Shown in pieces: positions 10,463 through 21,509 of a DNA stretch of 39,797 bases. How positions within the stretch are numbered: the stretch's first letter is position 1; every line of letters begins with the position of its first letter. The translations under genes and the position numbers were made by a program. Where the stretch lies: assembly GCA_024220525.1 (NCBI GenBank), contig JAMYWO010000052.1, forward strand, positions 107,175 to 146,971, given 5' to 3'. Origin of the DNA: Cochliopodium minus (taxonomy: Eukaryota; Discosea; Himatismenida; Cochliopodiidae). The notes below the pieces were generated by a model that was given only the letters and a program-made list of their open reading frames with translations, made no database searches and was not told where the DNA came from.

Positions 10463-10600
10463 AAAAAATTTTTTTGATTTTTTCTTGGAATAAAAAATAA
10501 TTTTTTAAAAGTATTTTATTTGATAAATTTTTTAAAAGTATTTTATTTTTTAAAAGTATTTTTAAAATAATGTTAAAATTTTCTTCAAAAGAAATGCTGA

Positions 10601-12747
10601 TCAGTAATTTTCCAATTCGACCTTGTTCTTTTCAAAAGGTGTCTCTATGTTTTCAGACTTTTTATCACTGTCACTGTTCCCAGTTTGAGAAGATGCTTTG
10701 CCATTCTTTGTACCAACTTTCAAGAACATGAAAAATAAAATGATTCCTAATTAAAAAAAGATTGAAAGATTAAATTTAGTTTCAAAAGGTAAAAATTAAC
10801 GAACCTGTAAGACCAACTAGAAAACAATGTGAAGATACAACATAAACTGATTTTTTGGCTACATACACAATGTTTTTATCAATTACAAGACCATAACAAA
10901 CTTTTGTTTATGTTAAAAGAATAAGACTCTTAATTTTTTAATAAATTTACCGTCCACTCCTATTCCCACAATTGCTAACAATAAAATACATACCGCCAAT
11001 CTTTTATATTCGCTATTTTTCTGTTCTGATATTTGACTTTTTGCTTTAGTTAAAGATCTTAACTCCAAAATAATCAAGAAAGATCCAAGAAAAAATAGTA
11101 CAATTATCTAAATTTGTAATCTTTAATTCAAAACAATTTTTTATTTAAATCTTTTATTTACCAGACTAAAAAAAGAACATTCGAACATGTACATTTTTTC
11201 GATAGGAAGGATTGTGTACCTAAAAGTGAGGAAATAAATTGAATTTGCAATATTGAGAGCTATGTCTGCCAAAGTCAATAGTCCAAACAAAAAGATGCTC
11301 GAGTATTTTAGCAATTTGTTTGAATAAAGATTTGCAATGAATAGTGAAAAGTAAAGAGAAACAAATATGAAAGTGACATCTTCAAATAAAGCCCTCTAAA
11401 AGATTAAACAAAAATATAAAAAGAAAAAAAATCAAAATTTCTTCATTGTTACATAAAAAACAATCCCAAAGTATCCTTATTTAATAGATTATAAGCAAAA
11501 ATCATACTTTATTAGAAATTTTTTTTTATTTACTGTGAGTTCTGATAACTTTGTGAACTCCATAGGGGTCAATTATATACATAATGCTAAGAAAGTTTGC
11601 TAAAAAAATCAAATGTAAAGTTATATTATAAAAAGCAGTTTTTACCAACCGAGCAGCAAACAAATATTGAAATTGGTAAAATCTTGTGTTTGTTCATATT
11701 TTCTTTGAATAAGAAGACCATCAATTTGAAAATACAAAGGCTCAAAGAAACAAAGTTGGTGACTCCATACAATGTTTGCATAAAAATTATCCCTCCTTTA
11801 TTGAGTTTGTCCAAATCATTTTTTGTTTCTACCAACTTTATAATTGGTAATTGCCTTTTGGATAATACTGGAACAATATATCTTGAAAAATCACTTTCAA
11901 AAAAAAGTTATTAATAAATTAAGCTATATAAACAATTCAATTTCTCAAATTTAGAACAAAAATTAAATTTAATCATAATTTCAATTGAAAAAATTTTTTA
12001 CTATGGTTCAATATTAAATGCAGGGATTTTGATTAAAGATTGGCTTGGTGTGCTTGTTAATAATCTGCTTGTAAACCATCCTAAAACATACATGGAATTT
12101 ATTAATTTTTCGTATAAAAAAAAAAAAAAAATGTTACCTCCTGGAGACTAGACGTATTGAAGGTGATTAGAAAAGATAGATTTGAATTATTTATTTTTTT
12201 TAGTTACCAAAAATAACACACCTGAATGGAAAAAATAAATTATAAAATCGAAATTCATAAATTTTAAATTGTTTCATATATTTTAAATGACCCACTGCTC
12301 CCAATTTTTGCACCATCAAAATTTTATGATTAACTGAACATCCACCGCCTATTTGGAATTAATTAGTTTCAGTTATAATTTTATGGAATCTTGTTAGTGA
12401 GGGGATATAAATTAAAAATTAATTTTAAACCTATTATCATCAAGGCAATAGATCCATTCACCTGATGGTTAAAATTGTGAATTAAATTTCAATTTTCGAT
12501 TAAAAATATAAATAAATAATTTTACCAATTGAGCAACTGATGGATCAACACCAGTGCAACTTGTCCACGAATCTTGTGTAGGACCTATTGGTAAAATATA
12601 GCTCGTTATGTTGAAGGGAGGTTTTGTATTTTTATATTCAAAGTAGGGTGTATCTATGTAAGCTATTGATGAGTTTGAGAAAATGAGGATAGAGCATTTG
12701 AAACTGAAAGTGAATAATAAAAAATTGAAAAGGAAATTTAATTTCAT
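10601..12747 (-). CDS. multi-pass membrane protein with signal peptide, possibly seven-transmembrane
   Basis: Ten short exons (12747-12526, 12461-12431, 12348-12208, 12080-12002, 11893-11646, 11599-11534, 11379-11162, 11107-10951, 10900-10805, 10746-10601) keep phase and give 467 residues. A signal peptide (MKLNFLFNFLLFTFSFKCSI) is followed by an extracellular region of about 200 residues and then a run of hydrophobic segments (around IIFMQTLYGVTNFVSLSLCI, ILPISIFVCCSVGANFLSIM, VTFIFVSLYFSLFIANLY, IFLFGLLTLADIALNIA, LIIVLFFLGSFLIILEL, LAVCILLLAIVGIGV and FLVGLTGIILFFMFLKV). It ends in a polar cytosolic tail. A DPYGVHKV motif lies between helices, as in some protist 7-TM proteins. Receptor function is inference. 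The exon 6/7 joint uses a weak acceptor. Confidence 0.75.
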
Positions 12748-12931
12748 ATTTTTTTAATTTTTTATTTTTGTGAATCTTTGATTTAATTTATTATTTATTT
12801 TTAAATTTCCATCTCACACTCCCAAATTTACTATCAAAAAAAAGAAGAGAAAAAGTATTTTGTTAACTACTTAGATTAAATGAAGATTTTCAATGAATGG
12901 ATTCAAAATTCTAATGAAATAAAAATTAATT

Positions 12932-15900
12932 TTAATTTTTTATTTCTCTTTTGGAATCAGTTGAAGCAAGGAAAGTGCAACTGATGTGAGAGTTTTTTTG
13001 AAATCTGTAAATTCCGAATCTAACTGAGAAGTAATAATTCTCCTTGATGACTTTGAAACACTTATCCATGATCTCGGTCTGAGGGATCTGTGGCTTGACA
13101 TTAAACTTTAAAAAACATTTCTCAAAGATTTTCAAGAAAGCTTCCTTGATTTGGAAATCAATGGGATTCTTGAGGAGAGGCAAAGAAACAGAAACAAAGC
13201 CAGGTAGAGTGAAAGTCTTGTTGATGTTTATAAAGTCAAACTTGAAAGTGTATTTCCTCATTTTGAGAAAATCAAGTTTGTTGTTATTATTGAGTGAAAG
13301 AGTTTCAAAATCATCAAAATGAGAAAAAGTGAAATCACTCAACAAAACTTTGCAAACAAACTCTCCATACTGCAAATCAGAAAACTTGTCAACCTTACTT
13401 GCGATCTTGTTGAGAGTTTTTTTCTTGTAATAAGCAAGGTTTCCAGAATAAACCTTTTGAAGTTGGAGTTGAAAGCATCCCAGATCGAAATCATCTTTGA
13501 AAAGAGTGTTGGTGCGGATGGTTTTCAATTTATCGAAAACAAGTTTGTTTTTTTTAATTAAATTTTGTAAAATTTGGGTATTTGGAAAAGCATCAATGTA
13601 CTTTTTGCTCAACTTGGTGATGTAAGAATATTCCGTGTACTCCAACCAAAAAATTCTCTTCTCCCCTTGTCCTTGTCCTTTGTTTTTAACCTCCTCTCCT
13701 TCTTCTTCAGTTTCCTCCAAAAATTTGTACTCCAAGTCAGTTACCAAGTAAACTTTTCCTATTTTTAAATCTGAAAATGTGTTTTCTTGCATGTTCTCAT
13801 AAATCTTCACTGCCAATTCTTTTCCTGAATCTCCACATATTCCTTGAATTAAAAAAATAAATTTATTTTAAATTATTTTTATTTTTATTTTATATTTTTA
13901 TTTTTATTTTTATTTTTTATTATTTTTAATTTTATAAGATTTTTAAATTTTAACCTCAATTAATATTTTGTTCAAAAAAATATCGATTAAATTTATTTTT
14001 AAAATTATTTTTTATTTCTAAATTTTTAAAATTATTTTTTATTTTTAAAATTATTTTTATTTTTAAAATTATTTTTTATTTTATTTCTAGATTATAAAAA
14101 TTATTTTTATTTTTAATATATTTTTAATATATTTTTAATCAAACTTTTTTTTTTACCCTTTATCCAACGGTATATTCTTTTAGTTTTGGAATTTTCAGAT
14201 TTCAAAACTTCGAACTGAACTCTCCCAACGAAAGTTAAAATGAAAAGCAAACCAAAAGTAGAGGAAGCTCCCAATTTACTTATTTTAGAGTACTCACTCA
14301 AAACCACTTTTGGAATTTCTGGGAAATAATGGTTATTGTTCTCATCAAGATATCTACAAAAAAAAATTTATTTAATTCTTTTAATTATTTTTATTTAATT
14401 TTATTTTTGATTCATTTTTTTAATATAATTTTATTGAATTTATTTATTTTTTTTAATATTTACTATTTTTTTAATAATTATTTTATTTTTATTTTTAATT
14501 TTGATTATTCTTTCATTTTTAGTTTTTTATTTATTAATTTTTATTTATTTTTGTTTTTTTATTTATCTTTTTATTTTATTTTATTTATTAATTATTTATT
14601 TATTTTTATTTTACAACAAAGAAATGACTCTCTTGTTCTTGCGAGCATTTAATTGGATTTCATATTTAGAAATGATGTTGGTATCAAGATGAGTTAAGGT
14701 GGAGGGAAAAGAGGTGCTGAAGGCTTTTTTAACGGAAAAGTCAGAGAGGAGGACGACAGAGTCTTCTATTACAGAGTTGTATGTTTTGCATAAATTGTTC
14801 CATAACACCACTTTTATCACTGCTGAATCATCTCCCACCCACAACTCAAATTTCATTGGGAAATTTCTTTTTATTAAAAAAAAATAAAAAAAAAATATAA
14901 CAAGAAATATTAAAAGTAAAATTAAAAATAAATTAAAAAAAATGAAAAAAAATAAAAAATACAAAATACAAAAAATAAAATGAAAAAATATTAAAAATAA
15001 AAAATAAAAAAATAAAAAAAATAAAAAATATGAAATAAAAATAAAAAACGGTTAAAAAATAAAAATAAAAAATAAAATGAAAAAATATGAAAAAATAAAA
15101 AATAAAAAAATAAAAAAAATAAAAATATAAAATAAATAAAAAATATAAAATAAAAATAAAAAACGGTTAAAAAATAAATGAAAAAAAATAAACAAAAAAT
15201 GTGATGATCAAAAAATTGTGGAAAATAAAAATAATTTAAAATTTAAATACTTTTTTTTGTCATCAGATTTGGCAAAGTTAAAGATTCTGGACTTCTTAAA
15301 AACTCTTCCAATGATGACAAAATCTTTGACACCGTCACCCCTCTCAAAAGAATCAATCATCTCCTTCAAATACTTTGATTTCTCGATGGATTTGTTCTCG
15401 ATTTTGACTTCGTGGAGAGGTTTGTGGAAGTCAAAGTAAAGAGCGTCGTCGGAGTTTTTTTTGCCGTAGAATCTTCTTGAAGAAATGAGAGGTTGCATTT
15501 TGCTTTCGTTTTTATCACTTTTTTCGTGAAATTTCAATCTGATTTTGTCCTCATTATTTTCATCATTTTCTTTTTTATTTTCATCTTTTTCTTTATTTTT
15601 ATTTTTATCTTTATCGTTATCGTTATCTTTGTCATTATAACCTAAATTCTCATTTTCGCTTTTTAATTGATCGTAGATCAATTTGGAGAAAAAAGAATCA
15701 ATGTTGTTGACGAGGATCTTTTGACCCTCGATATCTTCTTCGTCCACATCTTCTCCAAAATTTTCCTCGCTTTCTTCTTCTTTTTCATTTTCTACGTTGC
15801 TGTCATCTTCCCTCCCTTTATTTTTAGGTTTCTTCTTCTTTTTAGCGTCTTTTTTATTCTCGCTGCTGCTACTGCTATCTTCATCTTTGTCATAAGAACT

Positions 15901-18900
15901 ATTGTTTCTTTTCACATTTTGATTTTTATTTCTTTTTTTGCTGTTTTCTTTACTTTTGATTTTATTTTTTTTGTTGGTTTTTTCTTCACTTTCGTCCTCA
16001 CTGCTCTCGTTGCTGTNACAAAAATTTTCTCCCATTCCAAATAAGACAAATCGTCAACAACTTCCTTGTCAATCAGATCTTGAATTTTAGGAACTTTGTT
16101 CAAATCTATGACCTCTCCCTCGTGCCTCTCTTCTACAGCGATGAAAGAGGTGAAAGGGGTGACAAGAGAATATTGGATTCCAAGGTCAATAATGGTTTGT
16201 TTGAGCTCCACTTTCTTTATGTTGCTTTCTAGTGGGTCCTCGTCCAAGATGCCGTTGTCCCATTCCCTCACGAGAGCTCTTGCAGCGAGACGATGAATCA
16301 TGTTTCCTTTTTTGAATTGAAGCTCATGTGTACTCACTCCACTTTCTATTTCTCTCGTGTTGTCAACTTGTTTAAAAAAATATTTAATTTTTTTAACAGA
16401 ATTTATTTTAATAATTTTTTTTTTGAATTTTTTAAATACAATCGAATTTATTTCAAGATTAATTTTTTTTGAAATCAGATAATTTTTTTTTTAATTTTAA
16501 ATTTTTTTAAATAATTTTTCAACATTAATTTATCAACAGAATTAAAAATTAATTTTTTTACCTTTAGCAAATAAAGAAGCATGAGTACAAAAGTCAATGA
16601 ACCCATAAACTATTTGGAAATGCCCGTTGAAAATAGAAGGGATGGTGTGAGGAACTTGTATTATTTGTTTGCTGCTGCCAGATTCTCCCTCATTGAGATT
16701 CCAATCGACTCTGATGTCACTCATGGCAGGTTGTAGTGATTTGTCAAGCAAAACCCTCATTTTTTCTCCAATGTCTTCTTTTGAAGATGAAACGAATTGA
16801 TGTGATCCTCCTCCAACTAAATTATTTTTAAAAAAATTTTTTGATTAATAATCTTCATTTTTTAATTTAATTTTCAATTTTTTTTTGTTTTTAATTTAAT
16901 GTTTAATATTTGATACTTAATATTAAATTTTTATATTTTAATTTTATTCAATAATAATTTAATATTTTTTTTGACCTTGTGCTAACTTTCTTACAATGAA
17001 TCTGTTACATCCATCAGCTCCAAAACCAACAGTAAATAATCTACAATACAAAAAAAAAAAATTAAAATGAATCAAAATAATATTGAAATAAAATAAATTA
17101 AAATAAAATAAAAATTAAAGTTGATGCTTACCTTGTATGGGTGTTGTTTAATCCACTCATGTTAAGCAAGGAAGATTTGTTGGTGAGTTGTCCGTCAGTG
17201 AAAAGAACAACATTTCTCATAGGGGCATCTCCTTTTCTTTCTCTACATTGACCCAACTTGTAAATTGGATTCAAAGCAAGCCAAATATCGCTTCCTAAAA
17301 AAAATGAAAATAAAAAAAAAAAAAAAATAATAAAAAATATTTAAAATGAAAAATTAAAAATTTGAAAATAATAAAATAAAAATGGTTATTAAAAAATAAA
17401 ATAAAAATAAAAAATAAAAAAATAAAAAAATCTTAAAATTGAAATGATTCTTCCAAATTAAATAAAATTAATTTATTAAAATATTTAAAATATTTAAAAA
17501 TTAATTTTTTTTACCTCCGTAGTTTGCTTTCATACTGTTTAGGTAAGAAAGACCCTTTGTTTTATTTTCAGTATCCGCTATTTTACACTCTGTGAAAAGC
17601 CAGTCCAAGATAGTTCCTACACCTATGATATTGAAAGAACAGCCGCTTGGTATTTGTAACAAAAAACTTCTTGCAGCTCTCGAGACTTCATTGAACGAAG
17701 CAATCATGGAAGCACTACGATCGATGACCAACTAATAAAAAAATGGACAAATTTAATGAAAGTAATAAAAAAATTCATAAAAATTAATGATAATAAAATA
17801 AAAATAAATAATAAATAAAAATCATAAAAAATAAAAAATAAAAACAAAAAATATAAAATAAAACAAAAAATAAATAATAAAAATGAAAAATAAAAAACAA
17901 AAAATTTTACCACAAATTCTAAGTTTTCATTTATAGGAGTTGTTTCGAATCTTGGGTAGAAAGAAAGCATTCCTGCATAACTTCCTTCATCATTGACTTC
18001 CACATACATTCTAGGCTGATTGTTCTTCAGGGAAATGTTGAGAACAAAGTCCTTAAGAAAAGGTTCTCCTTGCTTTTTAAGTTGGAACGTGGCTTTAGTC
18101 TCTGTTCTTTTCAAGTTTATTTCGTGTGTTTGTGATTCTATCTTGGTTATTTCGTAAGGCATCTCAACACCTATTTCCAGTGATAACCCTGCAGGCTCAG
18201 TTATTTTGACAGTTTGTGTCGTAGTTTGTGTTTTTGTGTTGAGCGATTTCTCTTTGGAAGGAGGGTAGACAGAGGATGGAAGAGTAAAAACGATGTTTTC
18301 CCCAGATAATCCCAACTCAGTGACATAAGTTATCTTGATGAGCACTTCTGATCCTCCAGGCAAATTTCCTAAATAAAAAAAAAATTTTAATTATATAAAA
18401 TTTAAAAAAAAAAAATTTGTCGAAAATTTTACCAACTGATACAGTAAATACATTCGAATCATCTTCATCCATCAAGTACGCACCATGTCCCTTTGAAATG
18501 GCTTCTTTATATTCCCTCTTTGCTTCTTCTTTCTCTTTGACTTTCCCAATCACATGTTTTCCATTGATAAATGCCTCAAAACCACAAACAGCACTCAATT
18601 CGTCAAGAGGGAAAACGTATTTAGCCTCAATAGGAGATGTCCCTTCGTTTTTGTAATGTTGAAATACAACTATTTCTCCAACAAGATCAAGCAACTTTCC
18701 TTTCACATAAACAGATTTCAAGGGAACAGCAGAACCACTTGTTGATCTATTTGAATTAATTTTATTGAAAAAAATTAAAATAAAAAAAAATTTTTTTTTG
18801 TATATAACCTTAATCCTGATTCGACTGGTTTTTCTTTTCCTTTTTCGCAAACTTCTTGTATTGTTATTTTTTTATCTACAATATCCATTTTTACTTGGCA

Positions 18901-21157
18901 AGTCTTCCCATTAAGTTCTTGGGTACTAGTTGCTTGAACTACTTTGTCTATTGCTTCTTGAGGATTTACTCCCAAAGGCTCCAAGAGGGGAGAAAACTGA
19001 GATCCATCTTCAAACTTTCTAAAGGCAGATCCTCCCATTACTGTAAAATTGAATCTCTGAGGAGACGTATCAACAGATTTGCTTTTTACTTTCAATTCTT
19101 CACTCAACAGCTCTTTAGTTTCAAAAGGTTTGTCTCCATCCAAAGAAAACTCAATGATATATTGTAAGTATTGTTGATTTTCGTTGTAGACAACATACTC
19201 GTCATCTTCAAAAGTAGACTGAGCACCATCTGTTCCTGCTTTGACTCCATGAACTGAATCAAACCCCTCAGGTGCTTTTTGTAGATGAGGTGCAAGCTGA
19301 AAGTATTTTTTGGATTCTCCAAGAGCAACATTACAAACCAACATGAATCTTGTTCCATCATTTCCAACATTGGTGTAGATAGCACTGGTAGTTGGATCAG
19401 GTGCAAAATAAATACCAGATCCAAGAAATCCAAAGTCTGTTCTTTTAATTCCCTTTGAAACTGATATTTTTGGCAAAAGTAATCCTCTGCTCAGAACTCC
19501 CACCAAGCTTCCTACTTTGGTACCATGATACAAAAGTTTTTGATTTTTCAGTTCTGATCTGAATTGTTGTCTCTCAATGGACCTGGAAACTTTGAAAATG
19601 TTTTTGACATTCAACTTTGTATTTCTTTGTGAAGAGTTTTTGATGTTGGAAACAACTGTTTGGTACTCGTTGGTTCCTTGGACAAGAGCTTCTATATTGC
19701 AACGTAGAGATCTGTATTTCAAATCAGATTGTGAAAGATAAAGAGATGGGCCAGTTATCTCTCCCACATTCAAAAGATCTTTGAGTAATTGTATGAGCTC
19801 ATATTTTTCGGTGAACAAATCAAGGTTATCAATTGGAGGAGTGCTTTTTTGAGGCATAGCCGAATAAAACTCGTTGGAAATCAAAATGAGATCTTCTTTG
19901 GTACAAGTACTATCTTGAAAAATTTTGTACAAACGAAGCAACACAACTTCGGCTTTCTCTATTTGGGAAAGAGAAAGAGTACCCTAAATATCGTTTGATA
20001 ATGTTGTTAAAAAGAATATATTTTAAAAGGAGGATTAAAACTAGTTATTTTACCAAGGGTGTTTTGATGAGTCCTTCAGGAGATACTATTCCTTCCAATG
20101 AAGAATTTTTCAAAAAAGCTGCAGCTTCATAGAAGATATATTTGATCAAAGAATCAATCTCTTTGGGAAGATCTTGGGAAGAATTAGCACTTCCTATAGC
20201 TTGCAATCCTCCATTTCTTGCCAATTCACTCCCAATGTTGCTTTTGATCAATTGGATGGTCTCATAATCCATTTCTGATTTGGAATTGTACAATCTAGAA
20301 TAGATTCCTTCTGCCATATCAACATCATCAGTATATCTGCATTCTTTTTCGCCTGATTCAGGATCTTCCAAAATTCCATTATGTGTGAAGATTCTGTATT
20401 TGTCATCTTTATCTTTATTCTTTGCATAATGTAATTCCAATTCATAAAACTTTGTTGGTTCATTTGATTTTGGTTTCAAGGTCAATATATCGCTCCTTAT
20501 TATTTCATATTCTTCCATTTTGAAGGGGAAGAAAGATTTATCATCTTCAGTAAGATAATTAAAAGTTGCAATCACTGGAGGAACAATCACTTTCTTTTTT
20601 TGTTTAATCTTTCTTACTGGCAATTTATTGAAAGAGATATCACTTTCTCCATCCTTTGTTTTCGTCATATTATCCAATTTCGGAACTTTCAATTTGAAAT
20701 TGGTTGCATTGCTCAAAAGATATGGTATGGCTTCCAATAATTTCCCTTCCTTTTCACAATCTGATTGAATAGAGTGATTAAAATTTGATATTTCCAAAAA
20801 TATTTAACATTAAATCTTGATATAAACTATTTTACCATAAATATATTCTGCTTTTACAATTGGGATTGAATATTCTAATGCTTTTGATATTTTTGCTCCA
20901 TTTTGTTGAAATATATACTTCGTAGTGACCATATAATCAGTCTATTCAATACAAAATAAAATTTTAAAGGGGTTAAATTTAAAAATTATTTTATTCCATA
21001 ATACCTTTTTTGTGACCAAATAAGTTAATTCTGATTCAGAAGCTTTTAATATTTTTGAAACTTTCTTTTTATCATTTGTGGCTCCTAATTCCAAATTAAT
21101 TCTTAATCCCTTGAATACTTTTTTGATTTGTTTCTTCTTTTTATGTTTAACATCCAT
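12932..21157 (-). CDS. PARP4 (vault PARP)-like ADP-ribosyltransferase fused to a RADX-like tandem OB-fold region
   Basis: Fourteen exons (21157-21005, 20941-20836, 20760-20054, 19983-18809, 18746-18433, 18368-17911, 17731-17515, 17294-17132, 17040-16976, 16816-16562, 16366-15251, 14866-14615, 14353-14157, 13842-12932) give about 2,029 residues. Order: BRCT (about 10-105, ending YIYDCEKEGKLLEAIPYLL); a WGR-like segment; PARP helical domain (240-450); PARP catalytic domain (455-605) with H-Y-E residues in YHGTK, GIYFAPDP and DDEYVVYN, the set needed for chain-forming activity; VIT domain (from about 714); vWA domain (from about 968) with the met-ion site DRSAS; the TPFTSFIAVEER segment typical of PARP4; a Lys/Glu/Asn linker; then OB-folds around FVIIGRVFKKSRIF...VVLWNNLCKTYN and LTFVGRVQFEVL...RIYRWIKG, as in RADX, and a C-terminal domain. 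The N at 16017 needs one extra base to keep frame. Nuclear action at replication forks is inference. Confidence 0.85.
14867..15200. repeat. A/T simple-sequence tract in intron 11 of the PARP4-RADX gene
   Basis: About 330 bp of imperfect (A)nT units with two copies of an aaaacggttaaaaaat block (about 15045 and 15163). It is entirely inside the intron between the acidic-linker exon and the next OB-fold exon. Confidence 0.8.
16010..16025 (-). other. ambiguous base with a one-base frame conflict
   Basis: The single N at 16017 lies at the end of the PARP4-like part (LEWEKIF). Read as one base, the PARP frame runs on for some 35 lysine-rich codons and stops at 15912. Read as two bases, it enters the 260-codon open frame of the acidic linker and first OB-fold (SNESSEDESEEK...). 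Total exon phase across the gene is consistent only with the second reading. Confidence 0.8.
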
Positions 21158-21211
21158 TATTTCTTTTTCTCTTCTTTTATAAGTTATGTTTCAATAAGAA
21201 TTTTTTTTTTT

Positions 21212-21454
21212 TCATTGATCAAGATTGAAGAAAACAAAAATATAAATAAAAAAAAATGAGTTTAAGAAATCTAATATAACAACAAATAAAACTAAATAAA
21301 ACATATTTTTTTTTAATTTCAATATTCCATCAAATCCAAAGTTTATTATTCCAAAAAATACAACAATATAGATAGTATTGTTCTTATATGATCTTAATTC
21401 TTTATATAAATCTTTTTTATCAAATCTCTCAAGATAGCTACAAATTCCATTCAA
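21212..21454 (-). CDS. small hypothetical two-helix membrane protein
   Basis: An 80-residue frame from ATG (MNGICSYLERFDKKDLYKEL) to stop, with two hydrophobic segments (TIYIVVFFGIINFGF and FYLVLFVVILDFLN...FIYIFVFF). It fills most of the 350-bp gap between the divergent PARP4-RADX and SIM-array genes. The polar N-terminus looks more like protein than filler, but no family is recognised and the hydrophobic part could be a by-product of T-rich sequence. Confidence 0.4.
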   Translation of the reverse strand: MNGICSYLERFDKKDLYKELRSYKNNTIYIVVFFGIINFGFDGILKLKKNMFYLVLFVVILDFLNSFFFIYIFVFFNLDQ

Positions 21455-21509
21455 TAATTAAATTTTAATCACTGAAAAATAAAAAAAATTGATTTGTTGA
21501 ATTTATAAG

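Noticed and set aside
14329-14692. Plus-strand frames of almost only Phe, Leu, Ile and Tyr
   Set aside because: They are T-rich intron sequence of the PARP4-RADX gene.
15912-16340. PARP4-like gene ending in a lysine-rich tail and a separate RADX gene starting at MGENFC
   Set aside because: The two would overlap around the N, the proposed start has no upstream space, and exon phase supports one gene. Kept as a caveat.
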